NCBI GenBank assembly: GCA_945881835.1
Contig: CAMCVP010000007.1
Coordinates: 1 to 64,000, forward strand
Reading direction: 5' to 3'
DNA from: Chryseobacterium gleum
GTDB taxonomy: Bacteria; Bacteroidota; Bacteroidia; Flavobacteriales_D; Sanyastnellaceae
Length of the DNA stretch: 64,000 nucleotides
Below the pieces are notes generated by a model. The model ran no database searches. It saw only the letters and a list, made by a program, of their open reading frames with translations, and was not told the DNA's origin. Each line of letters begins with the position of its first letter. The stretch's first letter is position 1. The translations under genes were made by a program, and so were the position numbers. Shown piece by piece: positions 8,920 to 18,012 of the stretch.

Positions 8920-9695
8920 AGTATCTCAATAATTTCTTTCGTTAACATATACGTTCCAACGGCCAGCAAAAGTACAACGAAGGACTTTCGCAAAATCGCA
9001 TCGGACCATTTTTTCGCCAATAAAGATCCAGCAATTACACCCAACACCGCCAAACCTAAAAACGGAAATAAAATAGAAAAATTCAAACTGCTGAGTTCAG
9101 AGAACGAGACTGCCATTCCCGATACTGAATTCAATGCAATAACCACAAAGGTTGAAGCAATGGCCGCAGACATGGTGGTGTTGCGGTAAGCATAAATAGC
9201 AGGGACAATTAAGAATCCTCCTCCCACGCCAATGAGCGATCCCAAGACTCCAACAACAGCGGCGTTCAGGGCTAATGAAACAAGTCCTTTTCCCTTGTCT
9301 TTTTTCGGATTCAAAAGTTTATAAGCGACAATGAACATGATGGTCACAAACAGCAAAAGCAAAATACTTTGCGTTGAAACTTTCAATCCGAACAACAAAA
9401 ATTCTTTCGGTAAAATCGGTAACACAAAGAATTTGGTCAGCGCTATAAAGATCATAGAAACTGCTGCGAAAATTAAGGCCAAGCGCCATACAATTTCTTT
9501 TCTGCTCTGAATTCCACCAACAATTGAACTGAAAAACAGAATGGCGTAGGAAGAAACCACTGCCGATCGCAAATCGAATCCAAATAAATAAACTAGAATA
9601 GGAATGGTAAGAATGGCACCACCACCACCAAGAACGCCCAAGACAAAGCCCATGAGCAGTGCTCCGAAAAATCCAAGGGCCATTGTTAGTTCCAT
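8916..9695 (-). CDS. Sulfite/anion exporter TauE/SafE family protein
   Basis: A 259-residue membrane protein with about eight hydrophobic segments and the family's glycine-rich repeats: GVLGGGGAILTIPILVYLFG near the N-terminus and LGSLIGVGGGFLIVPAIYAY in the middle. TauE/SafE proteins export sulfite, sulfoacetate and related anions; the true substrate here is inferred. It overlaps the downstream CstB-like gene by four bases, suggesting removal of sulfur oxyanions produced by that enzyme. A -7 box (9700-9707) ends four bases before the ATG at 9695, so translation may start on a leaderless transcript there, or at the in-frame ATG at 9683 (MALGFFGALL). Confidence 0.9.
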   Translation of the reverse strand: MELTMALGFFGALLMGFVLGVLGGGGAILTIPILVYLFGFDLRSAVVSSYAILFFSSIVGGIQSRKEIVWRLALIFAAVSMIFIALTKFFVLPILPKEFLLFGLKVSTQSILLLLFVTIMFIVAYKLLNPKKDKGKGLVSLALNAAVVGVLGSLIGVGGGFLIVPAIYAYRNTTMSAAIASTFVVIALNSVSGMAVSFSELSSLNFSILFPFLGLAVLGVIAGSLLAKKWSDAILRKSFVVLLLAVGTYMLTKEIIEIL

Positions 9696-9699
9696 ATTG

Positions 9700-9707
9700 C
9701 AAAGATA
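9700..9707 (-). promoter_or_regulatory. -7 promoter box abutting the TauE/SafE start
   Basis: TATCTTTG on the minus strand matches TAnnTTTG and is followed by only CAAT before the ATG at 9695. The transcript would begin at or very near the start codon. Confidence 0.55.
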
Positions 9708-9738
9708 GTTCTTCGAGAAAGCTACGTCGTGACCATTA

Positions 9739-11355
9739 TCACGTTAGGCTCGCAATGCTCATTAGTTGCTTGGTGTATTCATTTTCGGGTCGAAGAAAAA
9801 CCGCTTCAGCGCTGCCCTTTTCAACCAACTCGCCCTTCCGCATAACCATAACATCGTTGCTCATGTGATACACCACCGGCATATCGTGAGAAATAAATAA
9901 ATACGTCAGACCGAACTCTTCCTTCAAATCGTTTAACAAATTCAACACCTGCGCTTGCACTGAAACATCGAGCGCCGCAACGGCTTCATCGCAAATAATT
10001 AACTTCGGATTGGTGGCTAATGCGCGAGCAATAACTATACGCTGACGCTGTCCGCCTGAAAAATTGTGTGCGTAACGCTGAGCGCTATCGGTGGGCATTC
10101 CAACGGCATTCAATAAATATTCAACGCGCTTTTTTCGTTCCGAATTTGAACTTCCAATTTTATGAATGTGCAAGGGTTCGAGGAGCATATCTTCAATTTT
10201 CAACTTCGGATTTAACGAAGCAAACGGGTCTTGAAACACCATCTGAATGTCTCTTCGAAATTTATTCGGAAAAGAATTTTCGTTGCCAATAAGCTGCTCT
10301 GCTTCGAACCAAATCTTTCCGCTTGAAGGCGCAAGAAGGCCCATAAGCATGCGGCTTAGCGAAGTCTTTCCACATCCGCTTTCTCCTATTAAACCTAGGG
10401 TTTCGCCGTGTTTTATTTCGAAGGAAACATTGTTCACAGCAGGGTTTGTTTGCCCCGGATAAATCTTCGTCAAACCTTCAACCCGCAATAAAATATTTTC
10501 ATTGGTGGAAAACGAATACTGCTTTTCAGCATGGTCATTTCCCAACGTAATTAAACTCTTTCCCTTTGAATTTTTCGTGGGTCTGCAAGCGAGCAATCCC
10601 CTTGTGTATTCGTGTTGCGGGACATTCAACACAGCAGCAGAATCGCCTTGTTCTACAGCATTTCCAGCCTTCATCACCACAATGGAGTCGGCCATTTCCT
10701 TCACCACATGCAGGTCGTGCGAGATGAACAGCACCGACATGTTTCGTTGCGCTTTAAGCTTTTTGATTAACTCTAAAATCGACGCTTGAACCGAAGGGTC
10801 CAACGCAGTCGTTGGTTCATCTGCTATAAGAAGCATGGGCTCGGAAGCCAAGGCCATGGCTATCATGATGCGCTGACGTTGTCCGCCTGAAAACTCATGC
10901 GGATACTTTTTCAAAGCGCCCGTAGGATCAGGCATTTCAACCTCTTCTAACAAAGACAAGACTTTGCTTTTTCGAGTTTCTTTTTTTTCATGTTGAAGGC
11001 ATTCCTCCATTTGCTGCTGACAAGTCATAGCCGGATTGAGCGCCGTCATGGGCTCTTGGAAAATCACAGCAATCTTCTTTCCGCGCAGCGAAACCAAGAC
11101 TTCGTTTGTGGGCTTCACGGTTCGATCTTCAGCACCCAGCAATTCGCCCGAAAGAAAAATCTCTCCGGAAGGAAACGATAGATTTTTTGTTGGAAGTAAA
11201 CCGAGCAACGACATGGCGGTTACCGATTTTCCGCTTCCAGATTCACCAACCACTGCCGTTATCTTTCCAGGAAAAAGCGCATAGGACAAGGCATTCACAA
11301 CAATTCTGTTGTTGAAGGCCACACTTAAATTTTGTATTTCCAACAAAGGTTTCAA
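9739..11355 (-). CDS. Dipeptide/oligopeptide ABC transporter, double ATP-binding protein
   Basis: A single chain with two ABC ATPase domains, as in YejF or a DppD-DppF fusion, energising peptide or nickel uptake. The first half has Walker A GESGSGKS, signature FSGGQRQR and Walker B MLLIADEPTTALDP. The second has GESGCGKT, another FSGGQRQR and KLIICDEAVAALDV. Each half ends with the oligopeptide-transporter C-terminal extension. The open frame extends to 11427, but its first 24 codons look unlike the family. The TTG at 11355, reading LKPLLEIQNLSV, is the more natural start and would give 538 residues; this is uncertain. No permease or binding-protein genes are adjacent, so partners must lie elsewhere. 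Confidence 0.88.
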   Translation of the reverse strand: MKPLLEIQNLSVAFNNRIVVNALSYALFPGKITAVVGESGSGKSVTAMSLLGLLPTKNLSFPSGEIFLSGELLGAEDRTVKPTNEVLVSLRGKKIAVIFQEPMTALNPAMTCQQQMEECLQHEKKETRKSKVLSLLEEVEMPDPTGALKKYPHEFSGGQRQRIMIAMALASEPMLLIADEPTTALDPSVQASILELIKKLKAQRNMSVLFISHDLHVVKEMADSIVVMKAGNAVEQGDSAAVLNVPQHEYTRGLLACRPTKNSKGKSLITLGNDHAEKQYSFSTNENILLRVEGLTKIYPGQTNPAVNNVSFEIKHGETLGLIGESGCGKTSLSRMLMGLLAPSSGKIWFEAEQLIGNENSFPNKFRRDIQMVFQDPFASLNPKLKIEDMLLEPLHIHKIGSSNSERKKRVEYLLNAVGMPTDSAQRYAHNFSGGQRQRIVIARALATNPKLIICDEAVAALDVSVQAQVLNLLNDLKEEFGLTYLFISHDMPVVYHMSNDVMVMRKGELVEKGSAEAVFLRPENEYTKQLMSIASLT

Positions 11356-11498
11356 TCCCTGCAAGATGAATATTATTTCAGTTGGAAAGACACCGCTCTT
11401 ATGAAGAAATAAACATTGCAAGCGCAATAAACCTTCTTGACATTTGGTCTTCTAAGATGAACTATTCTTAACTTTATTGCACCTTAAAACAATTCCTT

Positions 11499-13043
11499 GT
11501 GAAAAAACTTGTATTTCTTTTTGCTGTTTTAATTAACTCAACTGCAGCTTTCGCTCAAGTAACATGGAGCGAAAACGTAGCCCCTATCTTGTTTGAACAC
11601 TGCACCAAATGTCACCACGAAGGCGGCATTGGGCCTTCGTCTTTCATGACTTACGACGACGCGTACAACAGTCAGGCGAGTATTTTAGGGGCTATTACTT
11701 CCGGACAAATGCCGCCTTGGCCGGCCGATCCGAACTACCGCCACTTCGTTGGAGAAAACGTATTAACACAAGCCGAAAAACAAGCCGTTGAAGATTGGAT
11801 TTTTGGAGGCGCTCTAACGGGAGACTTGGCACTTGCACCAGCAGCGCCCGTTTACAACAGCAATTCACAATTGCCTTCCGTTGATCAAACGTACCTAACA
11901 CCAGATTACACAAGTCCTGCAACAAACAGCGATTATTACAGAACCTTTGTCATTCCAAGCGGATTGGCTCAAGATGGATGGATTGATGGTATTGAAATTA
12001 TTCCTGGAAATGCTGATATTGTTCACCACGTAGTAATATCTTATGATCCCACTGGGGCAGGCGCTACATTAGATGCGAATGATCCTGGTGATGGGTTTCA
12101 ATCGAGTGGAGGAAGTCTCGTAAGCGGTGCTAAATTCCTGGCGGCTTGGGCGCCAGGAGGAGGGCCTTTGTGGGTGCCGTTCGGTTTTGCGCAACGTCTT
12201 GACGCCGGCGGAGATCTCTTGGTTGAATTCCACTATCCTGCGGGGACACTTGGTCAAACAGATCAAACCACCATAAACCTACATTATTCAGACGATCCAA
12301 CACCTCGTGAGGTCTGGTACAACCCAATACTCAACCATGCCCCTGGAATTTTAGATCAAAATTTTCTATTTATTCCTGCCAATCAAACCGCAACATTCAC
12401 AGAAACCTACAATGTTCCCGCAGAAATTACGCTTATCGGAACTTTTCCGCACATGCATTTAATTGGAAGAAGCATTAGCAGTTGGGCAGAGCTTCCTGGC
12501 GGAGGAACAGAGCCTTTAATAAGCATTCCAAGTTGGGATTTCAATTGGCAGTTGAGTTACAATTATCCACAGTTGATTCACCTTCCACAAAATTCAACCC
12601 TTCGCGCGGAAGCCTTCTACGACAACACTTCTGCGAATCCATTCAACCCCAATAGCCCACCGCAATTGGTTATGGCAGGGGAGGAAACAGGAGATGAAAT
12701 GATGATTGTGTTCTTCGCTTATACCTACTATTTGCCGGGCGATGAAGACATTGTTGTTCAACCAATCGTGAGCACAGAAGAGCAGCACGTTGTGCAACAG
12801 CAATTCGATATTTTCCCGAATCCGAACAATGGAACATTCAACCTACAAACGTTCAACCAACGCTTCGATAAAGCAGTTGTAACCGTTACAGACATTAGCG
12901 GAAAAATCGTTTATGAATCGAAATTGAATATTCCAGGGGGTATGCACACACAGTCATTGGAACTGAATCTTCCAAGAGGAATTTATGTGTTACATGCTGA
13001 AGGAGCAACCACTCACGAAAGTGAGCGATTCATTGTTGATTAA
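11499..13043 (+). CDS. Secreted c-type cytochrome/copper monooxygenase-like protein with T9SS sorting tail
   Basis: A 514-residue exported protein. A signal peptide (to about residue 20) is followed by a heme c site CTKCH at 35-39. A domain resembling copper type II ascorbate-dependent monooxygenases (PHM/DBH fold) comes next. All candidate copper ligands are in order: His176-His177 (IVHHVV), His245 (EFHYPAG), His318 and His320 (FPHMHLIG) and Met401/402 (DEMMIVFF). From about residue 435 the sequence FDIFPNPNNGTFNLQ begins a type A type-IX-secretion sorting domain, so it is probably exported to the cell surface. The start is GTG at 11499. Its stop directly abuts the stop of the convergent PorV-family gene. 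The substrate is unknown. Confidence 0.85.
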   Translation: MKKLVFLFAVLINSTAAFAQVTWSENVAPILFEHCTKCHHEGGIGPSSFMTYDDAYNSQASILGAITSGQMPPWPADPNYRHFVGENVLTQAEKQAVEDWIFGGALTGDLALAPAAPVYNSNSQLPSVDQTYLTPDYTSPATNSDYYRTFVIPSGLAQDGWIDGIEIIPGNADIVHHVVISYDPTGAGATLDANDPGDGFQSSGGSLVSGAKFLAAWAPGGGPLWVPFGFAQRLDAGGDLLVEFHYPAGTLGQTDQTTINLHYSDDPTPREVWYNPILNHAPGILDQNFLFIPANQTATFTETYNVPAEITLIGTFPHMHLIGRSISSWAELPGGGTEPLISIPSWDFNWQLSYNYPQLIHLPQNSTLRAEAFYDNTSANPFNPNSPPQLVMAGEETGDEMMIVFFAYTYYLPGDEDIVVQPIVSTEEQHVVQQQFDIFPNPNNGTFNLQTFNQRFDKAVVTVTDISGKIVYESKLNIPGGMHTQSLELNLPRGIYVLHAEGATTHESERFIVD

Positions 13044-14135
13044 CTAAAGCGAAAACTTTAGCGAAAACACGTTGCTGTAAAGAACGTCGGAAGAATTTCC
13101 AACATCTGACAATGCGTAATCAATAAACATTTTTCGAAGGCGAATACCTATGCCAATATTTGGTTGATACGTGATGTACTCTTCTTCGAAATCCTTTACA
13201 CGCTGAGCGTTTCCAACACCTGCGCGAAAAAATATCGTGTTCGAATATCCCACTTCCAATCCTACATTCGGATCAATACTGAAGACATTTCCAGACACCA
13301 ACGCGTTACGCTGTCCGTCTGTGGTGAAGGTCGCATTTCCTTCCACCAAAAATGAAATTTTCTCTTTGTTGAATTTGTATCCTGCGCCTAAAATGGCACG
13401 TGGCAAGGCAATCTCCAATCCGTTTTGCGGCAATGTATTTCCTGTTTGCTCGAAAACCGAAGTAGCAGTTGAACCCAAGCTGAAAGACCACGCGTTAAAG
13501 GTGGAACTCGCATCGCGAACCACCGCGCCTAAACAAATATGCTTTCCTTGGTATTGCGCTCCTAGGTCGAATCCAAAGCCGAATGATCGCGCGAAGTCGC
13601 CTATCTGCCTGTAAATAATTTTCGCTGTTCCGCCAATGTTTACGCGACTTGCCCAAGGCTTATGAATGAATGGAACACCCTCTTTCGCATAAGAAAACAA
13701 GAACGCATAATCTGCAGCATTGAATGTTGTAACCCTTGAATAGTCTATGTTTCCGTTCGGATCGTATAAGTCTAACGTGTTCGGAATATCATCTATTCCA
13801 AAACGAATAAGCGAGAACGATGCTGCAGAAGTTGAATCAAGTCTCTTACCCACGGCGGCATAATCGTATTTCGCAATACCAGCGTAAGATTCACTGTGCA
13901 TGACCGCCGCGTCTAGTTTGTTTCCAAGACCCATTAATCCGGCTGGATTCCAGTAACCCGATGTTACATCGTTCACACTACCGACTTGAGATTGCGACAT
14001 ACCCATAGCACGCGCACCAACACCAATTTGCAAGAATTCGTTCACATAGACGCGCGCCACTTGCGCATTCGCGGAGAGCGATGCGCAAAAGAGTACAATT
14101 GCAATGACGATTTTTGAAAGGAAACTTTTCTTCAT
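13044..14135 (-). CDS. PorV/PorQ family outer-membrane protein
   Basis: A 363-residue predicted beta-barrel of the outer membrane. It has a signal peptide (MKKSFLSKIVIAIVLFCASLSANA), then FLQIGVGARAMGMSQSQVGSV and TSGYWNPAGLMGL. That motif pair is typical of PorV/PorQ/FadL-like proteins of Bacteroidota, some of which shuttle or anchor cargo of the type IX secretion system. Alternating aromatic strands continue to the end, which is SLKFSL with a terminal hydrophobic residue. The gene converges on the T9SS-sorted monooxygenase-like gene with no bases between stop codons. Whether this is PorV itself, PorQ or a paralogue cannot be settled from sequence alone. Confidence 0.85.
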   Translation of the reverse strand: MKKSFLSKIVIAIVLFCASLSANAQVARVYVNEFLQIGVGARAMGMSQSQVGSVNDVTSGYWNPAGLMGLGNKLDAAVMHSESYAGIAKYDYAAVGKRLDSTSAASFSLIRFGIDDIPNTLDLYDPNGNIDYSRVTTFNAADYAFLFSYAKEGVPFIHKPWASRVNIGGTAKIIYRQIGDFARSFGFGFDLGAQYQGKHICLGAVVRDASSTFNAWSFSLGSTATSVFEQTGNTLPQNGLEIALPRAILGAGYKFNKEKISFLVEGNATFTTDGQRNALVSGNVFSIDPNVGLEVGYSNTIFFRAGVGNAQRVKDFEEEYITYQPNIGIGIRLRKMFIDYALSDVGNSSDVLYSNVFSLKFSL

Positions 14136-14173
14136 GAGCGTGGATGAAACGAGAGTCTTGGCAGATTATTTTC

Positions 14174-14818
14174 TTAAACCGAAATTACCTCTTCAACAAC
14201 ACTTGGAAGTTTCGCCTTCAGAAGGTTTTCAATTCCACCTTTAAGGGTTGCTGTTGATGAAGGACATCCGGCGCATGATCCTTTCATTTCAACAAAAACT
14301 TTCTTCTCGTCGTAACCTACAAAATCAATAGCACCACCGTCTGCTTCAACCGCTGGTCTTACAAACTCTTCCAACAAAGCCATAATGGCGTCGTCGTATT
14401 CTGAAGGTTTGAAATTCGATCTGTCTACCGATGAAGGTGTTGATCCACCTGCCTTTGCTTCTTCAATCATGCTAGCGCTTCTGCTCATGAGTTCAGCAGG
14501 AACCGTAGAAACAGCAATCTCATTGTCCATGAGCCATTCGCGAACATATTCGCGCAGTTGCATAACAATCATGTCCCAATCGATGGTACCGTCTTTCGTT
14601 ACCGTAACGAAATTATGTGCAATAAAAACATTGGTTACAAATGGAAAATTGAAGAGCTCCTCTGCTAATGGCGATGAGCCCGCTGCTTCGGCCTTTGATT
14701 TATATTCAACTTGAAGTCCGCCGGTTAAAAGCAAACGATCCGCTACGAACTTCATTGACGAAGGATTCGGAGTCATTTCAGCATAAACAGAGGTCGGAAT
14801 TTTTTTTCTTTCGTTCAT
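14174..14818 (-). CDS. NifU family iron-sulfur scaffold/carrier protein (Nfu type)
   Basis: A 214-residue Nfu protein that would hand iron-sulfur clusters to client enzymes. The N-terminal Nfu domain shows EMTPNPSSMKFVADRLL. The C-terminal NifU domain shows AVEADGGAIDFVGYDEKKV and the cluster-binding pair in KGSCAGCPSSTATLKGGIE. The two are joined by a linker (about residues 115-145). A longer reading from 14860 adds 14 residues (MVVNVFLEWNYICD) with no family resemblance. A TACATTTG promoter box at 14823-14830 lies in that extension, so the ATG at 14818 is chosen. That box is only four bases from the ATG, suggesting a leaderless message. Confidence 0.93.
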   Translation of the reverse strand: MNERKKIPTSVYAEMTPNPSSMKFVADRLLLTGGLQVEYKSKAEAAGSSPLAEELFNFPFVTNVFIAHNFVTVTKDGTIDWDMIVMQLREYVREWLMDNEIAVSTVPAELMSRSASMIEEAKAGGSTPSSVDRSNFKPSEYDDAIMALLEEFVRPAVEADGGAIDFVGYDEKKVFVEMKGSCAGCPSSTATLKGGIENLLKAKLPSVVEEVISV

Positions 14819-14822
14819 GTCA

Positions 14823-14830
14823 CAAATGTA
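14823..14830 (-). promoter_or_regulatory. -7 promoter box abutting the nfu start
   Basis: TACATTTG on the minus strand fits TAnnTTTG and is followed by TGAC and then the ATG at 14818. The very short gap implies a transcript starting at the initiation codon. Confidence 0.55.
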
Positions 14831-14878
14831 ATTCCATTCAAGGAAAACATTTACAACCAATGTTCATTTGAATCCCAC

Positions 14879-14886
14879 TATTTTTG
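14879..14886 (+). promoter_or_regulatory. -7 promoter box for the amidohydrolase pair
   Basis: TATTTTTG matches TAnnTTTG and ends 38 bases before the ATG at 14925. It would drive both amidohydrolase genes. Confidence 0.4.
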
Positions 14887-14924
14887 TTTGAATCGTTCGT
14901 GAATTTTTCACTTCAACACACAAC

Positions 14925-17900
14925 ATGAGAAAACTCTTGGTCTTCATTTTACTTGTATCGAATGGCATCGTTTCACTCGCGCAAGAAACCTTTCCGTTCA
15001 ACGGCGTTCGTCCGAAAGACGTGAGTGCGTATGCGCTTACCAACGCAACGATCTATTCTACTCCAGAAAATAAACTGGAAGGAGCAACCGTCATTATTGA
15101 AAAAGGAAAAATCAAAGCGGTTGGAAAGAACATTCCGATTCCCGCTAACTGTGTAATCATTGATGCCACGGGTAAATTCATTTATGCAGGATTCGTTGAT
15201 GCGTTTTCCACCTATGGAATTCCAAAAAAGCAAAATGACAATCACGGAGAAGAAACGGAAGACTCTGGAAAAAATGTTCTCGGTTGGAATGCCGCCATTC
15301 ATCCGGAATACAACGCTTCCATGCAACTTCAACACAACGAAGAAGATGCTGAAAGCTATCGAAATGCGGGAATAACTGCAGTGTGCTCGCACAAAGCCGA
15401 CGGTATTTCACGCGGAACAGGAGCACTTGTTTCTTTGGGAAATGAAATTCATGCAGACGTTATTAGCGCTGAAGCAGCCGCTTATTTCTCTTTCAACAAA
15501 GGAAGCAGTCCGCAACAATATCCTTCTTCCATTATGGGTAGCATTGCGCTGCTTAAGCAAACCTACTGCGATGCCAATTGGTATGCGAATTTGAAAGGAA
15601 GCGAAGAAACAAATTTGACGCTTCGTGCTCTCAATGCAACCAGCAATCTTCCTCAAATTTTCGAAGCGAACGACAAGTGGAATATTCTTCGTGCAGATGC
15701 AGTAGGCGATGAGTTCGGTGTGCAATACCTCTTTAAAACTGGAGGAAATGAATACCAACGCCTAGAAGAAATGAAAGGCACCAAAGGAAAATTCATTGTG
15801 CCTGTGAACTATCCTCAAGCCTTCGACGTGAGCGATCCTGCAAGCAACAGATATATCTCAACAGCAGAATTGAAACACTGGGAATTGGCGCCTTATAACC
15901 TCGCTTATTTACACAACGCTGGGATTGAATTTTGCATCACAGCAAGCGGACTTGAAGACAAAGGTCAGCTTCTTGAAAACATAAAAACAGCCGTTGAAAA
16001 CGGGCTTCCTGCAAACATTGCGTTGGCTGCTTTAACAACAAGACCAGCACAATATCTAAACGTTCAAAGCCGCGTAGGTTCTATACTTGCGGGATACGAC
16101 GCAAACTTGGTGATTACCAACAAAGAGCTTTTCACCAACGATTCAAAGGTGCTTGAAACATGGGTGAATGGAAAGCCTTACTTCGTTTCAAACGCCGAGT
16201 CTCTTTCACTTGAAGGGACATACACCGTGTCTGTTTTAGGAACTACGGTTCAAGCTGAAAGCAAGAAAGGCAAAGGAGAAGGAGTGGTTGTTTCTTCAAA
16301 ATTGAAAACAACAGATGCCCTGAAAAAACTTCACGAAGCGCTTGGATCAACCGCACAAGATTCAACTTTATTTCAGTTGAAATTACAATTGAAAGATGGG
16401 TTTCCTGTTGGAGAGCTAACGCTCGACAGCGCAGCATTTGTGCGTGTCTCAGGAAACATTCATGCAAAAGAAAAAGAGATTGCAATAGACCTTTCCACCT
16501 TTGGAAAATCGCCGATTGCAATCAATGCTAACGTACTCGCTCTTCCGAAAAAAGAAGAAGAAAAGAAAGGCGAAAAAACAAAAACGCTTCCAGGAGAAAT
16601 CGTTTATCCGTTCACCGCTTACGGCAGAACAGCGCTTCCGAAAAAAGAAAATGTCGTGTTTCGAAACGCCACTTTATGGACGTGTGAAAACGGAACCATT
16701 CAAGAAGGTGATTTGTGGGTGAAGAACGGAAAGATTGCTGGAATAGGCGTAGACATTAGCATTCCGAAAGGTGAAGTAGTTCAGGAAATTGATGCGAAAG
16801 GTAAACATATTTCTCCTGGTATCATTGACGAGCACAGCCACATTGCACTTTCAAGTGTGAACGAAGGAACACAAGCGAGCAGCGCAGAGGTTGAAGAAGG
16901 AAGCGTTATTTATCCGGAAGACATTGACATCTACCGTCAGCTTTCAGGTGGAACAACAGCTTCACAATTGCTTCACGGAAGTGCCAATCCAATTGGCGGA
17001 CAGAGCGCATTGGTGAAGTTGCGTTGGGGTGTAAATGCGGAAGGGATGAAGATTGAAAATGCTCCAGGGTTTATCAAATTCGCATTGGGAGAAAATGTGA
17101 AGCAAAGCAATTGGGGTGATCGCGCAATGACCCGCTTCCCTCAAACCCGCATGGGAGTAGAGCAGGTTTACTACGATCATTTCTATCGTGCATTGGAATA
17201 TGGCAAAGCGTGGGACAACTACAACGCCTCTTGCAAGAAAGTGAAGAAGGGACTTCCAATGCCACTTGCTCCGAGAAGAGATTTAGAGTTGGAAACCATT
17301 TTGGAAATTCTTCGCAAAGAGCGATTCATTTCTTGTCACAGTTATGTGCAAAGTGAAATCAACATGCTCATGCACGTGGCAGACAGTTTCAATTTCAAGA
17401 TTAACACATTCACTCACATTTTAGAAGGATACAAAGTCGCAGACAAAATGAAAGCGCACGGAGCAGGAGCTTCTACATTCAGCGACTGGTGGGCGTATAA
17501 GGCGGAAGTGAAAGATGCCATTCCTTACAACGCTGCGCTTATGTTTGAGCAAGGAATTGTGGTGGCCATTAATTCCGACGATGCTGAAATGGGCGCGCGC
17601 TTGAATCAAGAAGCTGGAAAAATTGTGAAATACGGTGGTGTTCCGGCGGAAGAAGCATTGAAGATGGTAACGTTGAATCCAGCAAAACTTCTTCACTTAG
17701 ACGACCGCATGGGATCGTTGAAGATAGGAAAAGACGCCGACTTCGTAATTTGGAACAACGAGCCGTTGAGCATTTACGCGCGTGCAGAAAAGACTTATAT
17801 CGACGGTACTTGTTACTTCAGTTTGGAAGAAGATGAAAAAGCAAGGGAAGCCTTTGCTGCTGAACGTGAACGCATCATTCAAAAAATGGAAGACGCTAAA

Positions 17901-18002
17901 AACGGTGGAGCTTCAACCAGAAAACCACAACCCAAGACTCCGCATCACTTCCATTGCGACAGTATGGACGAGACATCTAAAGGCATTTTCATTAAAGAAT
18001 AA
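14925..18002 (+). CDS. Exported double-domain amidohydrolase
   Basis: A 1025-residue protein with a signal peptide (MRKLLVFILLVSNGIVSLAQ) and two imidazolonepropionase-like amidohydrolase domains in tandem. In the second domain the metal motif is intact (GIIDEHSH, His637 and His639), followed by CHSYVQSEINML, THILEGYKVADK and the aspartate in INSDDAEMG. The first domain, at the equivalent place, reads AGFVDAFSTYG and lacks the HxH pair, so it is probably non-catalytic. Proteins of this kind are annotated as amidohydrolases in Bacteroidota; the substrate (a cyclic amide or peptide-like compound) is unknown. The next gene starts 10 bases later and encodes a third, also degenerate, domain. A periplasmic location is inferred. 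Confidence 0.87.
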   Translation: MRKLLVFILLVSNGIVSLAQETFPFNGVRPKDVSAYALTNATIYSTPENKLEGATVIIEKGKIKAVGKNIPIPANCVIIDATGKFIYAGFVDAFSTYGIPKKQNDNHGEETEDSGKNVLGWNAAIHPEYNASMQLQHNEEDAESYRNAGITAVCSHKADGISRGTGALVSLGNEIHADVISAEAAAYFSFNKGSSPQQYPSSIMGSIALLKQTYCDANWYANLKGSEETNLTLRALNATSNLPQIFEANDKWNILRADAVGDEFGVQYLFKTGGNEYQRLEEMKGTKGKFIVPVNYPQAFDVSDPASNRYISTAELKHWELAPYNLAYLHNAGIEFCITASGLEDKGQLLENIKTAVENGLPANIALAALTTRPAQYLNVQSRVGSILAGYDANLVITNKELFTNDSKVLETWVNGKPYFVSNAESLSLEGTYTVSVLGTTVQAESKKGKGEGVVVSSKLKTTDALKKLHEALGSTAQDSTLFQLKLQLKDGFPVGELTLDSAAFVRVSGNIHAKEKEIAIDLSTFGKSPIAINANVLALPKKEEEKKGEKTKTLPGEIVYPFTAYGRTALPKKENVVFRNATLWTCENGTIQEGDLWVKNGKIAGIGVDISIPKGEVVQEIDAKGKHISPGIIDEHSHIALSSVNEGTQASSAEVEEGSVIYPEDIDIYRQLSGGTTASQLLHGSANPIGGQSALVKLRWGVNAEGMKIENAPGFIKFALGENVKQSNWGDRAMTRFPQTRMGVEQVYYDHFYRALEYGKAWDNYNASCKKVKKGLPMPLAPRRDLELETILEILRKERFISCHSYVQSEINMLMHVADSFNFKINTFTHILEGYKVADKMKAHGAGASTFSDWWAYKAEVKDAIPYNAALMFEQGIVVAINSDDAEMGARLNQEAGKIVKYGGVPAEEALKMVTLNPAKLLHLDDRMGSLKIGKDADFVIWNNEPLSIYARAEKTYIDGTCYFSLEEDEKAREAFAAERERIIQKMEDAKNGGASTRKPQPKTPHHFHCDSMDETSKGIFIKE

Positions 18003-18012
18003 GATCATAATC

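Noticed and set aside
12563-12571. Second perfect DnaA box TTATCCACA
   Set aside because: It lies inside the coding sequence of the monooxygenase-like gene. One such 9-base match is expected by chance roughly every 130 kb when both strands are counted.
17782-18012. Long N-terminal extension of the second amidohydrolase
   Set aside because: This stretch is the last part of the upstream gene read in another frame; the signal peptide at 18013 marks the start.
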